Positions 17,062-26,186 of a stretch of 64,000 nt of DNA are shown piece by piece. The notes beneath the pieces are model-generated. The model worked only from the letters and a program-made list of their open reading frames with translations, did no database searches and was not told the DNA's origin. Source of the stretch: CALXVA01 sp944393025 (GTDB lineage Bacteria; Bacillota; Clostridia; TANB77; CAG-508); the NCBI GenBank assembly GCA_963931445.1, contig OZ007016.1:496001-560000 (forward strand), given 5' to 3'. Numbering within the stretch: position 1 is the first letter of the stretch; each line of letters begins with the position of its first letter. The position numbers were made by a program, and so were the translations under genes.

Positions 17062-17749
17062 ATGCAAAATTTAAAAGTAATATATGAAGATAATCACATA
17101 ATAGTAGTAGAAAAACCAGTAAATATTCCATCACAAGCAGATAAAACAGGTGATGTAGATATGCTAACTATTATAAAAGAATATTTAAAAGAAAAATATA
17201 AAAAACCAGGAAATGTATATTTAGGATTAGTACATAGATTAGATAGACCAGTTGGTGGAGTAATGGTATTTGCAAAAACTTCCAAGGCAGCAAGTAGGCT
17301 AAGTGAGCAAGTAAGAGAAAAAGTATTTGAAAAAACATATTTGGTTGTAGTAAATGGAAAAATGGAAGAGAAGAAGCGGAAGTTTAGAAGATTATTTATT
17401 AAAAAACGAGAAAAATAATATTAGTAAAGTAGTAAAAAAAGAAACTAAAAATAGTAAACTTGCTTTGCTTGATTATGAGGTTCTAAAATATAATGAAGAA
17501 ATAAATTTATCTGTATTAAAAATAAATTTACACACAGGAAGACATCATCAAATTAGAGTTCAATTATCAAGCAGAAACCATAGTATATATGGAGATCAAA
17601 AGTATGGAGGAAGAGGTCATGGAAAACAAATTGCACTTTGGGCATATAGTTTAAAAATTCTTCATCCAATAACAAGAGAGGAAATGATATTTAAGTCCAT
17701 TCCAGAAATTAATGGAACATGGAAGATATTAGAAAATATAAATTTGTAG
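17062..17749 (+). CDS. RluA-family pseudouridine synthase, split by +1 frameshift at CGG
   Basis: Makes pseudouridine in rRNA or tRNA. The first part, codons 1-105, has the family core with the catalytic Asp in LVHRLDRPVGGVMVFAKTS. The frame then stops at 17418. The +1 frame carries the rest without a break: GSLEDYLLKNEKNN, LHTGRHHQIRVQLSS and YGDQKYGG. The switch is at the CGG at 17377-17379 (AAG AAG CGG A): skipping C and reading GGA gives EEKKGSLEDYL and a 228-residue protein, a normal short size. One base out of frame, no other damage, so I annotate it as one gene. A sequencing error is the alternative for this site alone, but five such sites occur in this window. Confidence 0.8.
17377..17379 (+). 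other. CGG frameshift site 1 (rluA-like gene)
   Basis: In-frame CGG (codon 106) followed by A. The frame before ends 13 codons on; the frame that continues the family sequence begins with GGA at 17378. Confidence 0.7.
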
Positions 17750-17774
17750 AAGCTAAAATAATAGCTTCTTTTTT
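17748..17774 (+). terminator. Terminator after the pseudouridine synthase gene
   Basis: AGAAGCTA and TAGCTTCT pair around an AAATAA loop and run into TTTTT. Confidence 0.8.
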
Positions 17775-17924
17775 AAATTATGTAAATTTTACGAAAATAA
17801 AAAAATATCATATAAAAATTCAAAAAACATTTTTTTATAAATTAAATAATGCTATTTGTATATAAAATGAAAAAAATGTCGGAAAAAGTATTATTATAAA
17901 AACAGCTTAAGTGAGGTGAACAAA

Positions 17925-18551
17925 TTGATAGAAAAAATTTGTGAATTCATATTAAATAAAATGAAAAAAGAAATGCCAGATATTACAAAAGAAAAAGAAG
18001 AAGTAATATTTTATGGATTACAATTAATTATTGGTGAAATTCCTAAAATGTTTATATTATTTGGAATAAGTTTTTTACTGGGGTTTGGATGGTATATGGT
18101 ATTTACATATATTGCAATAATTCCATATAGAGCAGTATCAGGAGGATTTCATTTACATACACATATAGGATGTATTTTAGGAAGCGCAGTTTTTTATTAT
18201 GGAGTTGTATTAATTAGCAAATTTTTAGTATTAGATAATATACAAAAATATATATTAATTGGATTAAGCCTAGTATTTGGATTATTAATGGTTAGTATGT
18301 ATGCACCAGCAGATACAGAAAATTTACCAATTATAAGTAAAAAAGAAAGAAAAACTAAAAAAATATTATCATATATTATGCTAATTTTAACACTAGCAAT
18401 TTCAGTAATAGTAGAAAATAGTACATTATCAAATATATTAATAATTGGAACAATAGTACAATCTTTATCAATAAGTAAAATAGCATATAAACTTACAAAC
18501 AATAAATATGGTTATGAAGAATACCAAAAACAATTACAAAATAATATATAA
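17925..18551 (+). CDS. agrB: AgrB-like peptide processing membrane protease
   Basis: A membrane protein of 208 residues with about six helices. The catalytic His and Cys of the AgrB family are seen in SGGFHLHTHIGCILG (His and Cys seven apart), with the preceding PYRAVS. AgrB cuts the AgrD precursor and forms its thiolactone. TTG at 17925 is chosen because GAGGTG lies six bases before it; the GTG at 17916 would overlap that ribosome site. It is followed by agrD after 71 bases, which belongs to the same unit. Confidence 0.88.
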   Translation: MIEKICEFILNKMKKEMPDITKEKEEVIFYGLQLIIGEIPKMFILFGISFLLGFGWYMVFTYIAIIPYRAVSGGFHLHTHIGCILGSAVFYYGVVLISKFLVLDNIQKYILIGLSLVFGLLMVSMYAPADTENLPIISKKERKTKKILSYIMLILTLAISVIVENSTLSNILIIGTIVQSLSISKIAYKLTNNKYGYEEYQKQLQNNI

Positions 18552-18622
18552 AATTAGTTAATAAACATTAGCCGGCAATGTTTTATTATATAAAATTTAA
18601 AATAATGGGGAGGAAAATATAT

Positions 18623-18742
18623 ATGTTAAAAACTTTAGCAAAAATTGCAGAAAAATATGCAAAATCTACAAATACAGCATGTGTAATAATAGGAATTTTA
18701 CACCAACCAAAAATGCCTGCATCACTAATAAAAAAAGATTAA
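18623..18742 (+). CDS. agrD: AgrD-type cyclic autoinducer precursor
   Basis: 39 codons behind GGGGAGGA. The layout is an amphipathic leader (MLKTLAKIAEKYAKSTN), a core around the single Cys20 (TACVIIGIL) and a conserved tail HQPKMPASLIKKD, the pattern of clostridial cyclic lactone/thiolactone autoinducers with QP.MP after the core. Cys20 would close the ring with a hydrophobic residue four to six positions further on. The exact ends of the mature signal cannot be read from the sequence. Too short for routine gene finders. Confidence 0.88.
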   Translation: MLKTLAKIAEKYAKSTNTACVIIGILHQPKMPASLIKKD

Positions 18743-18795
18743 TATTTTAACCAAATAGGAATAACAATTCTTCATATAATTTTTATAAAATCGAC

Positions 18796-18832
18796 AACTA
18801 AAAATAGCCCTTTTATGGGGCTATTTTTAGTT
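18796..18832. terminator. Bidirectional terminator between agrBD and agrCA
   Basis: AACTAAAAATAGCCC and GGGCTATTTTTAGTT form a strong hairpin between the convergent agrBD and agrC genes. Confidence 0.9.
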
Positions 18833-18839
18833 AAATAAA

Positions 18840-20192
18840 TTATTTAAAAATTTCAAATTGTTGTGTAAAATATTCTGCATCTTTTGTAGTAAATAAATTA
18901 AGATTATTATTTTTCATTAATATTTGTCGTACTTTCCATAAACCAAGTCCACTATGATTTTCTTTAGTACTAACACCTTTTTGATATATTTCCTCTGTAT
19001 TTACATTTTTATTTGTATAAGTATTTTGAATAATAATTGCTAACATATTATTACTAATTTCTTTTCTAAAAGTAACATTTATAATTTTTTTATCACATTC
19101 TTTTGCAGCATCAATTGCATTATCTAAAAGTATACCTAAAATTCTAGTAAAATCATAAATTTTCATTCTTTTTTCAATTTCATTTAAATCTAAAAATACA
19201 TTTAGATTTATTTGTACATTCTTTTTGTCAGCTTCATAATATTTTGTTGCAAGTATATGATATATAGAAGGATGGTTAATAACTTTAGGTGATAAAGCAT
19301 ATAAATTATTTGTTTTATTACACTCTTCTAATAATTGATTATAATAGGTTTTTAAACCTTCTATATCTTCTGTTATTACATAACCACCAATACAATTAAC
19401 AATATTATCAAAATCATGTTTAAATGCTCTAACATTATCATGTAAAATTGTTAAAGAATTAATTGTAAGATTAGCACTTTCTAAATCTCTTTTAGTAATT
19501 TCTAATTTTGAAATATTTATAATACTACAAATGCTTATAGCAAAATAAATAATTAAAACTAAAATATTAATTACAGAAACTATAGTTGGCATTGCAGAAT
19601 TATAAAACATTAATAATGTAAATTGAACACATAAAACAATAATAGTAAGTAAAATACTTATACTTAAAAGAATTTTATTTTTTAGAGTTAAATTTTCAAT
19701 TATATTAATATTAATTTTAAAATACTTAATCAATTTAGATATCAAATATATAATTAAATATATAGGAATAACTGAAATTAATCTATATAAAGGTATTTGT
19801 GCAATATCATTAAAAGATATATTTAAAAGTATGTGAAACATATTTACAAATATAGATTCTAAAACAGATGAAATAATCATAGTTATTATTTCTGCTAATA
19901 ATGCTTTAATTATATGTGTTTTAAATATTATGCAAATCATAATAGGCCAAATTATTATATTAATATATATTTTATATGATGATGGAACAAGAAAAGTAAC
20001 TAAGTTAGCAATAATTCCAAAAATTAAAACATACAAGATTTTTCTCTTAGTAGTAGTTTGTATATTTAATAATGTAGTAAAAAATAGCATAACTACATAT
20101 GCATCTACATAGGCTAAAGGAATAAGTAATATATTTGTTAGCATTTCATTTGATTGAGTCAGTGCTGACCATATTGTTTGTAAAATATTCAT
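18840..20192 (-). CDS. agrC: AgrC-like sensor histidine kinase
   Basis: 450 residues from the ATG at 20192, which has GGAGGT eight bases upstream; an upstream in-frame start would add 21 residues but has no good site. Six to seven hydrophobic helices fill residues 1-210. The kinase part shows the H-box FKHDFDNIVNCIGGY with the phosphorylated His, the N-box LLDNAIDAAKE, and the G-box SGLGLWKVRQI, the GHKL layout of peptide sensors. It senses the AgrD product and phosphorylates AgrA. Its start overlaps agrA by 47 bases. Confidence 0.9.
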   Translation of the reverse strand: MNILQTIWSALTQSNEMLTNILLIPLAYVDAYVVMLFFTTLLNIQTTTKRKILYVLIFGIIANLVTFLVPSSYKIYINIIIWPIMICIIFKTHIIKALLAEIITMIISSVLESIFVNMFHILLNISFNDIAQIPLYRLISVIPIYLIIYLISKLIKYFKININIIENLTLKNKILLSISILLTIIVLCVQFTLLMFYNSAMPTIVSVINILVLIIYFAISICSIINISKLEITKRDLESANLTINSLTILHDNVRAFKHDFDNIVNCIGGYVITEDIEGLKTYYNQLLEECNKTNNLYALSPKVINHPSIYHILATKYYEADKKNVQINLNVFLDLNEIEKRMKIYDFTRILGILLDNAIDAAKECDKKIINVTFRKEISNNMLAIIIQNTYTNKNVNTEEIYQKGVSTKENHSGLGLWKVRQILMKNNNLNLFTTKDAEYFTQQFEIFK

Positions 20193-20886
20193 TTTTGAAA
20201 ACCTCCATAAAATCATTTTTATATTTTGGACCAATATAACATTTATCAGTTTCATTAAAATTAATAGAATTATTAGTCATATCTATATTATCAATTTTAG
20301 CAATATTAACTATATAAGATTTATGACATCTAACAAAATTACAAGGAAGCATGTTAGCAATTTTATTAAAAGAACTATAAGTTTCATAATTTCTAGAATC
20401 TGTATGAAATATTACCTTCATACCTTCTTTTTTTATAAATTTAATACTATCTTCCTTAATAACAGTTTTGTCATTATCTAATCTTATATATCTTGCTTTA
20501 TTTCCGAATATATCTGAATAAAGTCTTAAAATTGTTTCTTCAAATCTTTCTTTTGTTAAAGGTTTTTGTAGAAAATCAAAAGTCTTATACTTATATGCAA
20601 CCATACCAAATTCAAAATGGCCAGTTACAAAAATTATATATACACTTTTATCTATTTTTCTAATTTGTTCAGCAATTTCTAATCCAGAAGGTAAGGTTTT
20701 AAAATCAATGTCTAATAAAATTACATCAGTTTGATTATTCTGTACAAATTTTAATAAATCTGTAGGACTAGTGGTAGTATATGTAATTTGAGCTTTTAAA
20801 TTATGAGAAATTATTATAGAATTTAACATTTTTGACAACTTGTTAATAGCACTAGAATTATCATCACATATTACAAAACTCAACAT
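20146..20886 (-). CDS. agrA: AgrA-like LytTR response regulator
   Basis: 246 residues. The receiver domain has acidic DD near the N-terminus (VICDDNSS), the phosphorylated Asp in VILLDIDF, and Thr/Lys in IIFVTGHF and FLQKPL. A LytTR DNA-binding domain fills about residues 135-235 (KFIKKEGMKVIFHT, FVRCHKSYIVNIAKID, CYIGPKYKNDF). It is the first gene of agrA-agrC on the minus strand. Genes under its control should have LytTR repeats; I could not place one with confidence upstream of agrB. Confidence 0.9.
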   Translation of the reverse strand: MLSFVICDDNSSAINKLSKMLNSIIISHNLKAQITYTTTSPTDLLKFVQNNQTDVILLDIDFKTLPSGLEIAEQIRKIDKSVYIIFVTGHFEFGMVAYKYKTFDFLQKPLTKERFEETILRLYSDIFGNKARYIRLDNDKTVIKEDSIKFIKKEGMKVIFHTDSRNYETYSSFNKIANMLPCNFVRCHKSYIVNIAKIDNIDMTNNSINFNETDKCYIGPKYKNDFMEVFKNEYFTNNMVSTDSIK

Positions 20887-21164
20887 TTTTCATCCTCCGT
20901 ACAAAAAAATAAAATCTGAAATTAAATTCGACAATCCACAAAAACACAACCAAATTTTTCCAATTTTCAAATTATAATATAATCTAAAAATAAATGGTTG
21001 TCAATAGATATTTTTTAGAAAAATAAAATTATTTGTCGAATAATTACTTTTTATAAAAATAAAATAAAACAAAAAATATTTTTATAAAAAATATAGCAAG
21101 TAAAAATAATGTATGTTATACTAATAATTAAGAATGAAAAAATATGTATAAAACTATCTAAATA
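20887..21164. other. Intergenic region between agrA and surface protein gene
   Basis: About 330 bases separate the divergent agrA and the VWA surface protein. The strand next to agrA is C/A-rich, the remainder A/T-rich. No ORF, hairpin or repeat stands out; promoters for both directions should lie here. Confidence 0.4.
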
Positions 21165-21193
21165 TTGAAAATAAAATACCAAAATGTTATAAT
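21165..21193 (+). promoter_or_regulatory. Predicted sigma-A promoter for the VWA surface protein
   Basis: TTGAAA, 17 bases, TATAAT, 24 bases before the ATG at 21218. Both boxes are close to consensus. Confidence 0.65.
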
Positions 21194-21217
21194 ATAAATA
21201 ATATTGGAGGAAAAGAT

Positions 21218-23697
21218 ATGAGAAGTAAAAAATTGAAAATATTTGTTAGTATTTTGTTAATTATAGTAATAATATTTATGCAATGTGGGAATGTATTGGC
21301 TATGTCTATGCCACCTCCACCACCAGGAATACCATCTCAAGGTGCAGATGAAGCACCAGGCAAACCAGTTACTATACCAAATGATGATCCACAAACAAAA
21401 CCATCAGAGCCTGTTACTCCATCAGAGCCTTCAGAACCTTCAGGACCAAGGTATGAAACAAAAGAACACCCTATCAAGATAGAAGGAAATATATATGAAG
21501 ATTTAGGTTACACAAAACCAGGAACAGCTGGGGGGTCAGGTTCAGAAGATGATCAATGGCATAAAGATGATGAAAGAACTAGAACATTTATTAATGGAGC
21601 AGTAGTAAAACTAATAGATTCATCTGGAAATGTTGTAGCTACACAAGTAACAGGAGAAGATGGTTCATATAGTTTTTCACCATCACCAGGAACATATTCT
21701 GTAGAATTACAATATGGAAATATCGATGGATTAGATTTAAATAATACAAACTTAATAAAAGATGTTTTGAATTATAATGGACATGATTATATAACAGTAT
21801 CAACACCAAGTGGCGGAACAGAAGGCTCATCAGGTTATATAGATGTAGATAAAGTAGAAACTATATTAGCAGGAAAAGGCGTAGCACAAGTGTTTTTATT
21901 AATAGATTGTTCTAAAACAGCTAGAACAACTATGGTAAATATTAATGGAGAAACTAAATCAAGATTAGAAGTAATTGTAGATGCTGCAAGAGAATTAATA
22001 GATGAATTAATGAATAGTGGAGAAAATATAAAAGTTGGCTTAATATTTTTTTCAGGAGTATGTTATAGAGGAGCTTCACTAAGACCAAAAGAACTTGTGA
22101 AAGATGGAATGAATGGACAGGAATATTTAAATAAAGCTTTAGATGAAATATTGGCAAATGATTGGTGGGTATATAATACAAATGTTTTAGGAGCACTTGA
22201 TAAAGCATATGAATCTTTTCATAATAATGATAAAGATACATCAAATAGATATATTGTAATTTTATCAGATGGTATAACTACATCTAATGGAAATGTTCAA
22301 ATATATAAAGATATGAGTTATGAAGAAATGATGAATGCATATAATGAAATTATACAAACAACTCGTCAAAAAATACTTGATTTAAGAGAGGGCGGAGCTA
22401 AAATATTTTCAATAATGGTAAAAACAGATGTGGAATCAGATAATGAATGGGTAAAAGCTTTTTATGATAAACCTATATCAGATGTTTTTTATAGTTCACA
22501 AGATGGGCAAGAAATTGTAGATGTAATTCAAGAAGATTTGGAGGAATATATTATAGAAACTACTGAAGAAAAAGAATATTCTTCAGAATCTACAGTTATA
22601 ACAGGGTATGAAGATAGCAAAAGAAGAAAAGAAGTAGATGAAAATTTTAAAACATTTAAATATGACAATACAATAATATTTGATCAAATAGATAGTTATA
22701 ATGCAACAGAAGAAGATAAAGAACAAGCAAAAGAACTAAGTGAAAAAACATATATGATAGTTAAAGCAGGAACTTATAGGATAGATTCACCAAGAACTCG
22801 GAGAAGAAATTGTAGAAGTAGATGAAGAAACTGGAGAACCTACTTTAATATATGTACATGTTAATACATCATATTCAGGACAAGATTTTGTACTTGCAAA
22901 AAGACCAGCTATGTCGTTAAGAATAACAGTAACTGCAACAGCATTTAGAATAAAATTAGCAGATGGACAAGTATTATTATTAGATACAAGAGAAATCGGT
23001 TCAGATGTACCACTTATAGAATATATGGATGATGAAATTGCACATGGAGCAACAATAGATGTTCAATATCAAATAAATATAAAAAATGACTCAAGTATAC
23101 AATGTAATTACTTAGAACTTGTAAATTACCTACCACAAGGATTTGTATTTGCTAAAAGTTCTAATTTATTAACAAAAGAAGGAACTAATGGAGATTTTGG
23201 ATGGGTTGAAGCTTCAGTAAATTATTTATATGATAATGGTTATATTTCAAAAGATACCAAAACTGCTCAACAAGGAAAAAGAATGTCTACCATAAAGCTA
23301 GATTACAAAAATAATGGATTTTATATAACACCACGGTGGGGAATATAATATAGATTTTGTAGTTAGTAAAACAATTAGTTCATTAAGTGATTTAGATACA
23401 TCTATAGATGATATGGTAGAAGTACTTGTATATGAAAATAGTGCTAATAGAAGAATGGCATATTTACAAAATAGACCAATAAAAGAAGGAACACCTTATT
23501 CAATAAGTTGGTTAGTAGGTGTTTACCCAGGAGATAGTAAAGATCAAGATTTCTCAAGTAGTACAAACTTAGTATTTGTTTTACCACCAACAGGTGCAAA
23601 TAAATCTATTATATTATCAGTAGTCTTAGTAGCATTAGTAGCATTATCATTAACAGCAATTAAGCTAAAAAAGAAAATAAAGGGCAAAAATAGATAA
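21218..23697 (+). CDS. LPPTG-anchored surface protein with VWA domain, two CGG frameshifts
   Basis: Signal peptide (residues 1-28), a Pro/Ser-rich spacer (about 30-80), an SdrD/CNA-B-like strand region (FINGAVVKLIDSSGN...GEDGSYSF), and a von Willebrand A domain from about 225 with metal site motif LIDCSKT, ending by about 450. The first frame stops at 22825, a second at 23346. With CGG at 22799 and at 23334 each read with a +1 step, one 825-residue protein results that ends LPPTGANKS, a membrane helix and KLKKKIKGKNR, a textbook sortase signal. A surface anchor after two separate shifts argues the gene is active. It lies next to agr; agr control is possible but unshown. Confidence 0.82.
22799..22801 (+). 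other. CGG frameshift site 2 (surface protein, first)
   Basis: AGA ACT CGG A: in-frame CGG at codon 528. The zero frame ends nine codons later; the next frame reads GEEIVEVDEETGEP and runs to the second site. Confidence 0.7.
23334..23336 (+). other. CGG frameshift site 3 (surface protein, second)
   Basis: ACA CCA CGG T: in-frame CGG in the frame entered at site 2. TAA follows four codons on. The +1 frame reads GGEYNIDFVVSK and leads to the LPPTG signal. Confidence 0.7.
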
Positions 23698-23715
23698 AAG
23701 AAATCTAAATAGTAT

Positions 23716-23756
23716 AAAAAACATTTAAGGAATATTAATTTCTTAAATGTTTTTTT
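23716..23756 (+). terminator. Terminator after the surface protein gene
   Basis: AAAAAACATTTAAG and CTTAAATGTTTTTT pair around a short loop and end in a T run. Confidence 0.85.
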
Positions 23757-23814
23757 GTTATATTATTAATTATTCTTCATAATATTAAATATAAAATATT
23801 AGGAGGAATAATTA

Positions 23815-24624
23815 ATGAAAATAAATATAAAAAAAATAAGTATGTATCTAATATGTGCAATTATATTATTTTTCTCAATTTCTGCAGGAAATGTTAATAA
23901 AACAAGTATAGAAACTTCATCTACCGAAATAGTTAGTAACAAAAAAATAGAATGGGGAATAAAAAGAGGAAAAAATCATGAACAACCTAATTTAGGAGAA
24001 GAAAATAAAAGAATAATAGATAAATATGAAGGAATATCAATGGGAAATAGTGAAAAGCCATACATTTACTTAACATTTGACTGTGGGTATGAAGCAGGTT
24101 ATACCGAAAAAATATTAGAAGTTTTAAAACAGAATGATGTAAAAGCTACTTTTTTTATAACAGGTCATTATTTAAATTCAGCTTCAGATTTAGTTAAGAA
24201 AATGATAGATGAAGGGCATATAATAGGAAACCACACAGTTGACCATATATGTATGCCAGAAGTAAGTGAAGAAGAAATAAAAGAAGATGTTATGGAATTA
24301 CATACAGCATTATATAACAAATTTAATTATGAGATGAAATATATAAGACCACCAAAAGGAGAATATAGTGAAAAAACAGTAGCATATACAAATACTCTTG
24401 GGTATAAAACAGTAATGTGGTCATTTGCTTATGATGATTGGGATGAAAATAAACAAGGAAGAGAAGAATATGGGAAAAATAAAATATTAGATAATGTACA
24501 CAATGGAGAAGTAATGTTATTACACAGTACTTCGAAAGATAATAGCAATATATTAGATTATTGTATAAAACAAATAAAAAGTATGGGGTATGAATTTAAA
24601 TCATTAGATGAATTTGTAACTTAA
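23815..24624 (+). CDS. pdaA: PdaA-like polysaccharide deacetylase (delta-lactam de-N-acetylase)
   Basis: 269 residues: an N-terminal membrane anchor (about 7-26), the PdaA-type leader WGIKRGKNHEQP, and a NodB domain with metal motif LTFDCGYEAGYT, FFITGHYL, GNHTVDH (HxxxH-like ligands) and RPPKGEYS. PdaA removes acetyl groups from muramic acid in the spore cortex so that the delta-lactam can form. The WG..P start and YLTFDCGYEAGYT are specific to this group. Behind AGGAGGAAT. It begins a sporulation cluster with yqfC and yqfD. Confidence 0.85.
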   Translation: MKINIKKISMYLICAIILFFSISAGNVNKTSIETSSTEIVSNKKIEWGIKRGKNHEQPNLGEENKRIIDKYEGISMGNSEKPYIYLTFDCGYEAGYTEKILEVLKQNDVKATFFITGHYLNSASDLVKKMIDEGHIIGNHTVDHICMPEVSEEEIKEDVMELHTALYNKFNYEMKYIRPPKGEYSEKTVAYTNTLGYKTVMWSFAYDDWDENKQGREEYGKNKILDNVHNGEVMLLHSTSKDNSNILDYCIKQIKSMGYEFKSLDEFVT

Positions 24625-24640
24625 GAAAGGAAAGGTAAAA

Positions 24641-24925
24641 ATGAGAAGAAAAGCAAGAAAAATAGATGAAATTTTAGAGATTCCTGTTGAACTTAGCACA
24701 AATAATCCTAAAATTACAATAACAGGTTTTGAAAGATTACTTATAGAAAATTACAAAGGTATATTAGAATATCAAGAGTATTTTGTTAGAATAAGTACAT
24801 ATATAGGAATTATAAATATTAGTGGATTTAACTTAAAACTAGAAGAAATGACAACAGATGATTTATTAGTTACTGGTAAAATAGAAGGAATTGATTTAGA
24901 AGAAATATCAAGTAATGAAGAATAA
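24641..24925 (+). CDS. yqfC: Sporulation protein YqfC
   Basis: 94 residues, the family size, with a strand-rich YabP/YqfC fold (ITITGFERLLIENYKGILEYQEYFVRIST... IINISGFNLKLEEM, then DDLLVTGKIEGI). YqfC is made under sigma-E in the mother cell. It is followed by yqfD as in other spore formers. Confidence 0.85.
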   Translation: MRRKARKIDEILEIPVELSTNNPKITITGFERLLIENYKGILEYQEYFVRISTYIGIINISGFNLKLEEMTTDDLLVTGKIEGIDLEEISSNEE

Positions 24926-24963
24926 GTGTAGAAATTATACCTTTGGAAAGGAATGAATTAAGT

Positions 24964-26148
24964 GTGAAGATAAATAGATTTGTAGAATATGTTCATGGCT
25001 ATGTAAGAATTTCAATAGAAGGGTATTATATATCTCAATTTATTAATATTTGTAATACTAAAAAAATAAATTTATGGAATATAAAAAAAGATAATGAAAT
25101 TAAAATATTTGCAAGTATTGAAATAAAAAATTTTAAAAAATTAAAACATATTTGTAAAAAAACAAAATGTAAAATAAAAATAGAAAATAAAAAAGGAATG
25201 CCTTTTATATTAAAAAAATATAGAAAAAGAAAACTATTTTTTTCTTTTTTAATTTTACTTATTTTTATAATTATAATATTATCAAATTTTATTTGGAATA
25301 TAGAAATAAATGGAGAAATAGATACATTTAAGAAAAATGAAATATTAGAATTAGTAAAAAAAGAAGGCATAGAAATAGGAAAATTTAAAAATAGTATTAA
25401 TACAAAGGAAGTAATAAATAAAATAAGATTAGAAAGAGATGATTTATCATGGATTGGAATAGATATAAAAGGTACTAATGTTATAATAAATGTAGTACCA
25501 GCAGATGAAAAACCAGAAATAATAAATGAAGAAGAATCTTGTAATATAATAGCTGGAAAAGATGGAATAATACTAAAAGTAAATGCTCAAAATGGAACTA
25601 TTTTAGTAAATGAAGGTGATGTTGTAAAATCAGGTGATATTATAATAGCAGGATGGATGGAAGGCAAATACACTGGAAAGCAATATGTTCATGCACATGG
25701 CGAGGTTGAAGCAAAAGTATGGTATACGAATATTCAAAAAGTATATTTAAAAGAAACTAAAAAAATAGAAACTGGAGAAACAAAAAATAATTATTCTATA
25801 AAAATAAATAATTTTAAAATAAATTTGCCTAAAACCCTTCCAAAATTTCAAAAATATGATACAATAGAGGAGAATAAAAAATTAAAACTATTTTCAAATT
25901 TCTATTTACCTTTGGATCTTGTAAAATGTACATATAAAGAGTATGAGGAAGAGATTATTATTCATAGTTTTGAAGAAGCAAAACAAATAGGAATACAAAA
26001 TGCAAAAGACATCCTACAAAAGGAAATAAATGGAAAAGAAATATTAGATGAAAAAGTAAAAGTAAGAACTGAAAAAGATTATATAGAAATAGAATTTATG
26101 TATGAAGTAAAAGAAAGTATAGGAATAAAAGAAAGAATAGTTTTTTAA
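24964..26148 (+). CDS. yqfD: Sporulation protein YqfD
   Basis: About 394 residues. A short N-terminal domain (VKINRFVEYVHGYVRISIEG) is followed by one membrane helix (about 92-110, FFSFLILLIFIIIIL) and a long extracytoplasmic part (WNIEINGEIDT..., IKGTNVIINVVPADEKPEI, NIIAGKDGIILKVNAQNGTILVNEGDVVKSGDIIIAGWM). The repeated 'G-VV..GD.LI.G' style motif is typical of YqfD. GTG at 24964 is taken as start because GGAAAGGA lies about 11 bases before it; an upstream TTG at 24943 overlaps that site. Confidence 0.85.
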   Translation: MKINRFVEYVHGYVRISIEGYYISQFINICNTKKINLWNIKKDNEIKIFASIEIKNFKKLKHICKKTKCKIKIENKKGMPFILKKYRKRKLFFSFLILLIFIIIILSNFIWNIEINGEIDTFKKNEILELVKKEGIEIGKFKNSINTKEVINKIRLERDDLSWIGIDIKGTNVIINVVPADEKPEIINEEESCNIIAGKDGIILKVNAQNGTILVNEGDVVKSGDIIIAGWMEGKYTGKQYVHAHGEVEAKVWYTNIQKVYLKETKKIETGETKNNYSIKINNFKINLPKTLPKFQKYDTIEENKKLKLFSNFYLPLDLVKCTYKEYEEEIIIHSFEEAKQIGIQNAKDILQKEINGKEILDEKVKVRTEKDYIEIEFMYEVKESIGIKERIVF

Positions 26149-26186
26149 AAATATAAAACACTAATGAGAAGAAAGGAATGATTTAA

